Origin: Myxococcales bacterium
GTDB lineage: Bacteria > Myxococcota > Myxococcia > Myxococcales > Myxococcaceae
Reading direction: 5' to 3'
Assembly: GCA_009885595.1 (NCBI GenBank)
Contig: VFKJ01000921.1
Location: 1 to 11,323 of the forward strand
DNA: 11,323 bases
The notes under the pieces are model-generated. The model made no database searches and was not told the origin of the DNA. It worked only from the letters and a program-made list of their open reading frames with translations. Below are positions 7,649 through 11,323 of this stretch, piece after piece; the stretch's first letter is position 1; every line of letters starts with the position of its first letter. A program made the position numbers and the translations under genes.

Positions 7649-9178
7649 ATGATGCCCTCGGGTCGAATCTTTGGAATCCTGCAGCCCGTCTTCTCGCTTC
7701 GCAGCGCGCACGACGTCGGCGTGGGCGACTTCGAGGCCTTCGACGCCCTCTTCGCGTGGATGAACCAGGCCTCCCAGAAGCTGGTGATGGTGCTGCCGCT
7801 GTTGCCCACCACGCCGGGCGATCCGAGCCCCTACTCCACCCGTTCGGCGTTCGGGCTCAACCCGCTCTTCATTCACCTGGGCTGGCTGCCCGAGGGCGTG
7901 CGCTTCAGCCTCGAAGAACAGCAGGCGATCGACACCGCCCGCGCTTCGCCCACCGTGCGCTACGACCTGGTCTTTCCGGTGAAGACGGCCGCGCTCGAGC
8001 GCGCCTTCGGCGCCTTCCAGAACCAGGGCAGCACCGCGCGCAGCCGCGAGTTCGAGGCGTGGTGCGGTTCGCAGCGCGAGTGGCTCGAGGGCTACGCGCT
8101 CTACGCGACGCTCTCGGAAGCGCACGGCCTTTCGCCCTGGTGGGAATGGCCCGCGCCGCTGGCCCGCCGCGAGCCCAAGGCGCTGGAAGCGGCGCACCGC
8201 GAGCACGCCAAGCGCGTTCGCTACCACCAGTGGCTGCAGTGGGTCGCCGATGGGCAGTGGCAGCGCGTGCGCGCCTCGGCGAAGGCGCACGGGATCGTGC
8301 TGTGCGGCGACGAGCCCTTCATCATCGCGCAGGACTCCGCCGACTGCTGGTGCTTCCCGAAGTACCTGCGGCGCGATGGCCGCCTGGGGGTGCCGCCCGA
8401 CGAGTTCTCCGTCGACGGGCAGGACTGGGGCTTGCCCTGGTTCGACTTCGAGGCGCTGGCGAAGGACGCAGACGCCTGGCTGCGCCGCCGCGCCAAGCAC
8501 GCCGCCGGCACCTACGACGTGCGCCGCATCGATCACGCCATCGGCTACTTCCGCCAGTACGTGCGCGACGAGCAGGCGCCCAAGGGCCGCTTCGTGCCTT
8601 CCGACGAGCCGGCGCAGCGCGCGCTGGGCGAGAAGAACTTCCGCCTGCTCTCAGAGGGCGCCGGCATCGTGGCGGAAGACCTGGGCGTCATTCCGCGCTT
8701 CGCCAAGGACGTGCTGGCGAGCCTGGGGCTGCCCGGGTACCAGGTGATGCGCTGGAGCCGCGAAGACGGGGTGTACCGCGATCCCCGCCACTACCCAGAG
8801 GTCTCGCTCGTCACCACCGGCACCCACGACACCGAGACGCTGCGCGGCTGGTGGGAGACCACCACCGACTGGGAACGGGAGACGGCCTGCCGCACCTGGC
8901 CCGAGCTCAGCGCCTTCCAGCCGCCCCCCAAGGATTGGAGCCCCGAGCTGCTCGAGGCGCTGTTGCGGGCGGCGATGAACTCGCAGTCGATGACCTGCAT
9001 CTTCCCCTGGCAGGACCTGTTCGGAGAGCTCGAGCGCACCAACACCCCGGGCACCATGGGGCCGCACAACTGGAGCTACCGCATGCGCCCCGAGGTGCAG
9101 AAGCTCGGCAGCGACGAGACGCTCCAGCGCACGGCGAACTGGCTCACCCGGCTCGCGCACGAGGGGCGACGCGGCTAG
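7649..9178 (+). CDS. malQ: 4-alpha-glucanotransferase (amylomaltase, GH77)
   Basis: This 509-residue cytoplasmic enzyme transfers alpha-1,4-glucan segments between maltooligosaccharides in glycogen and maltodextrin metabolism. The length is normal for GH77. The three catalytic acids are present: nucleophile Asp295 in RRIDH, acid/base Glu343 in AEDLG and Asp394 in GTHDTET. The N-terminal block SPYSTRSAFGLNPLFI (60-75) and GDEPFIIAQDSADCW (220-234) also fit. The Phe that often follows RIDH is Ala here (RIDHAIGYFRQY), and the loop after it reads VRDEQAPKGRFVPSDEP, a variant substrate-side loop. Start ATG 7649 or the adjacent 7652; no clear Shine-Dalgarno. It is divergent from the glycosylase and followed, 35 bp on, by a co-directional outer-membrane protein gene of different function. 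Assignment is firm. Confidence 0.95.
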   Translation: MMPSGRIFGILQPVFSLRSAHDVGVGDFEAFDALFAWMNQASQKLVMVLPLLPTTPGDPSPYSTRSAFGLNPLFIHLGWLPEGVRFSLEEQQAIDTARASPTVRYDLVFPVKTAALERAFGAFQNQGSTARSREFEAWCGSQREWLEGYALYATLSEAHGLSPWWEWPAPLARREPKALEAAHREHAKRVRYHQWLQWVADGQWQRVRASAKAHGIVLCGDEPFIIAQDSADCWCFPKYLRRDGRLGVPPDEFSVDGQDWGLPWFDFEALAKDADAWLRRRAKHAAGTYDVRRIDHAIGYFRQYVRDEQAPKGRFVPSDEPAQRALGEKNFRLLSEGAGIVAEDLGVIPRFAKDVLASLGLPGYQVMRWSREDGVYRDPRHYPEVSLVTTGTHDTETLRGWWETTTDWERETACRTWPELSAFQPPPKDWSPELLEALLRAAMNSQSMTCIFPWQDLFGELERTNTPGTMGPHNWSYRMRPEVQKLGSDETLQRTANWLTRLAHEGRRG

Positions 9179-9213
9179 TTCCAGCAGCGCCGCACTGCTG
9201 TACAAGCCCGAGG

Positions 9214-11323
9214 GTGCGCTTGCCGGTGCTCAGCTGCGGGTTGAGCTTCGCCCTGACGGCGTGCGTCACCGCGCCGCCGACGCCCGACTCGATGGAGGTC
9301 GACCGCTTCGAGATCGAGGGCGAGGACCGGCTCAAGGAAAAGGACATCAAGGAGAAGATCGTCACCGGCGAGTCCTCCTGGCTGCCGGCCTGGGTCCCCC
9401 TGCTGGGCAACCGGGAGTGGTTCGACCCCATCACCTGGCAGGCCGACCTGCGGCGCATTCAGCGCTTCTACGAGGCGAACGGTTTCTACCAGGCGCGGGT
9501 GCTGAACGACGTGGTCACCGAGGTGAGGCCCCGGCACGTGAAGCTGCTGGTGAAGCTGCGGGAAGGCGAGCCGGCCCGCGTCAAGAGCCTCGACCTCAAG
9601 GGCCTGGGGGCGGTGCCGCCCGACATGCAGGCGGGCGTGGTGGTCGATCTCCCGCTCGCCATCGACGACATCTTCCTGGAGGACTCCTGGGCGCGCATGA
9701 AGGCGCTGCTCGGCCTGCGGCTGCGCGAGCTGGGCTTCGCTGAGGTGCAGGTCACCGGCGAAGCGATCGTCGACGCCGAGGCCGCGCGCGTCGACCTCAC
9801 GCTCACCATCGTGCCTGGCCAGCGCTACCGCTTCGGCAAGCTCTTCGTGGCCACCGACTCGAGGGCGGCGGTGCCCGCCAGGCTCATCGCCGACCAGGCC
9901 TCCCCCGACTTCCCCGAGGGCGCCTTCTTCAGCGAGACGGCGATGGCGGCGGCGCAGGCCCGGGTGTTCCAGATGGGCGTGTTCGCGGGCGTGAAGGTGA
10001 ACCGCGGCATCCCCGATCGCGAGGCGGGCACGGTGCCGGTGGTGATCGACGTGAAGGAAGCGCCCTTTCGCTCGGTGCGCATGGGCGGCGGCCTGGGCGG
10101 CGATCCCATTCGCCAGGAGGTGCGCGCCATCTTCGAATACACCGATCGCAACCTCGGCCTCTCGCGGCTGTTCTTCAAGAGCTCGCGGCTCGATCGCCTC
10201 ACCCTGAAGGCGAAGCTGGGCCTCGCCTTGGTCGACGTGGCGCGCTCCCTGGCGACCTCCAAGTGGGGCCCCATTGGCCGCCTCTACGCGGAGTACGAGG
10301 TGCCCCGCATGTTCGACCTGCGCACCCTGTCTTTCCAGGGGAGCCTCGACCTGCTCCGGACCCTCGACAACACCTACGACTACTACGCGCTCGAGGGGAA
10401 GCTGGGCGTCATCTGGCGGCCGCGCATCGACCTCACCGTCTTCCCCTCGATCAACTTCAACGGCTTTCTGCTGCAGACGGCGCTCGAGCTGCGCGACACC
10501 GCGCCGGCCAACGCCATCGGTTGCCCTCAGGCGCCCGAGGTGTGCTGGGTGAGCTTCCTCGCGCTCAACGTCGAGCTCGATCGGCGCGACAGCCGCATCG
10601 AGGCGCGCGAGGGCTACTACCTCGCGCTCGACGCCGCGGGCGGCATCTCGTCTGCCCTGCGCCTGCGGCCATTCTTCAAGGTCACCCCGGAGGCTCGCGG
10701 TTACTTGAGCTTCGGAAAGCAGAAGACGGTCACGCTCGCGGGGCGGGTGAGGTTTGGCATGCTGGTCGCGCCGGAGAACGACACTCCCATCGTGGTGCGC
10801 TACTTCTCTGGGGGCGCGGCGATGCGGGGCTTCCAGCAACGGCGCCTCTCCCCGCAGATCGCGGTGCCCACGCGCGACGACATTCCGGGCTGCCCCACCA
10901 GGGCGAAGCTCAGCGGCCCCGACGCCTGCCCGAAGGAAGGCACCACCCTGCCCATCGGCGGCGCGGGCTTGTTCGAGGCGAGCTTCGAGGTGCGTTGGGC
11001 GGTCAGTGAGAACTGGGTGCTGGCGCTGTTCAACGACTGGGGGCTGGTGGCCGACAAGCCGCTGGGCGCCGGGCAGGACCTCAGCCAATCGCTGTACACG
11101 GCCTTGGGCTTCGGCGTCCGCTATCGCACGCCGCTGGGGCCGATTCGGGTCGACCTCGCGTACCGCATGCCGCTGGGCGGCCCGCAGCAGGTCACCAACC
11201 CCGAGGGCGTGCCCTTTCGCAGCGCGCCGGGGTGCTTCTTCGGGCTGGGCTCGGGGTTGCGGGTCGCGGATCCCTACCTGCGCGGCCCTGAGGCCGGTGC
11301 CTTCGCAGGCTCGCCGGACAACA
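9214..11323 (+). CDS. Omp85 family (BamA/TamA-like) outer-membrane protein, possible lipoprotein; 3' end outside window
   Basis: 703 codons of an Omp85 protein are visible and the frame is still open at the edge. Three POTRA domains (about 29-118, 121-203 and 204-284) are followed by a beta-barrel from about 286: TPLGPIRVDLAYRM lies near the window end and the Omp85 MRGF motif at 537-540 (usual form VRGF/Y) in barrel loop 6. DRRD at 456-459 fits the surface-antigen family. The role would be inserting or exporting outer-membrane proteins. The N terminus MRLPVLSCGLSFALTAC has a lipobox (LTAC, Cys17), suggesting lipidation, as in the Bacteroidetes TamL form of TamA. The GTG at 9214 gives the Arg-bearing signal; GAGG (9210-9213) better fits a TTG at 9220, which would still keep the lipobox. 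Expected but outside the window: the final barrel strand. Exact subfamily (BamA, TamA, other) not settled. Confidence 0.88.
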   Translation, partial: MRLPVLSCGLSFALTACVTAPPTPDSMEVDRFEIEGEDRLKEKDIKEKIVTGESSWLPAWVPLLGNREWFDPITWQADLRRIQRFYEANGFYQARVLNDVVTEVRPRHVKLLVKLREGEPARVKSLDLKGLGAVPPDMQAGVVVDLPLAIDDIFLEDSWARMKALLGLRLRELGFAEVQVTGEAIVDAEAARVDLTLTIVPGQRYRFGKLFVATDSRAAVPARLIADQASPDFPEGAFFSETAMAAAQARVFQMGVFAGVKVNRGIPDREAGTVPVVIDVKEAPFRSVRMGGGLGGDPIRQEVRAIFEYTDRNLGLSRLFFKSSRLDRLTLKAKLGLALVDVARSLATSKWGPIGRLYAEYEVPRMFDLRTLSFQGSLDLLRTLDNTYDYYALEGKLGVIWRPRIDLTVFPSINFNGFLLQTALELRDTAPANAIGCPQAPEVCWVSFLALNVELDRRDSRIEAREGYYLALDAAGGISSALRLRPFFKVTPEARGYLSFGKQKTVTLAGRVRFGMLVAPENDTPIVVRYFSGGAAMRGFQQRRLSPQIAVPTRDDIPGCPTRAKLSGPDACPKEGTTLPIGGAGLFEASFEVRWAVSENWVLALFNDWGLVADKPLGAGQDLSQSLYTALGFGVRYRTPLGPIRVDLAYRMPLGGPQQVTNPEGVPFRSAPGCFFGLGSGLRVADPYLRGPEAGAFAGSPDN

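Noticed and set aside
9182..9200. Small inverted repeat CAGCAG / CTGCTG between malQ and the Omp85 gene, considered as a terminator
   Set aside because: The stem is only 6 bp with a 7-base loop and is not followed by a T-run, so it is too weak to call.
9175..11088. Long open frame of 637 codons on the minus strand opposite the Omp85 gene
   Set aside because: The protein is Arg/His/Glu-rich without recognisable domains, while the plus strand gives three POTRA domains and a barrel. It is an antisense shadow.

Overview
The window is GC-rich, gene-dense DNA that most resembles a myxobacterium (Myxococcota). The signs are a Ser/Thr kinase with an HRDIS catalytic loop, a transmembrane segment and PEGA-type repeats; a secreted Cys-rich protein with a DDDRDGYP motif; a TPR-like/two-helix membrane protein of a kind common beside such kinases; and an ECF sigma factor whose region 2 looks myxobacterial. 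This placement rests on protein style and base composition alone. No rRNA, tRNA, CRISPR array, transposase or phage gene is visible.

Layout. 1-589 (+): the C-terminal part of a secreted Cys-rich protein. 594-629: a perfect 24-bp palindrome with a flanking half-copy, between convergent gene ends. 633-1658 (-): an exported or membrane-anchored protein of unknown function. 1746-3530 (+): a membrane-anchored Ser/Thr kinase divergent from it, whose 3' end overlaps the next, convergent gene by 11 bp. 6959-3520 (-): a four-gene block in the order ECF sigma factor, small zinc-binding anti-sigma factor, VWA-domain protein, multi-pass membrane protein with a helical tail. The last two genes are separated by 1 bp. 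7559-6999 (-): an AAG/MPG-type 3-methyladenine DNA glycosylase just upstream of sigma. 7649-9178 (+): a GH77 4-alpha-glucanotransferase, divergent from the glycosylase. 9214 to the window end (+): an Omp85/BamA-TamA family outer-membrane protein with three POTRA domains, a barrel that is still open at the edge, and an apparent lipobox at its N terminus.

Working model. The minus-strand block reads as an envelope- or stress-response unit: a sigma factor, its soluble Zn anti-sigma factor and two envelope proteins. A plausible autoregulatory ECF promoter (TGAAAC, 17 bp, CGTA) overlaps the glycosylase stop codon. The VWA gene has a good Shine-Dalgarno held inside an 8-bp hairpin, which suggests translational control, and a 15-bp tandem repeat lies further upstream in the same leader. 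The kinase and its divergent neighbour may form a second signalling pair. The malQ and Omp85 genes are co-directional and 35 bp apart but have no obvious shared function.

Most worth following up are the ECF/ZAS/VWA/membrane operon with its possible promoter and ribosome-site hairpin, and the potentially lipidated Omp85 protein. All functions are inferred by reading motifs; no database search was run.
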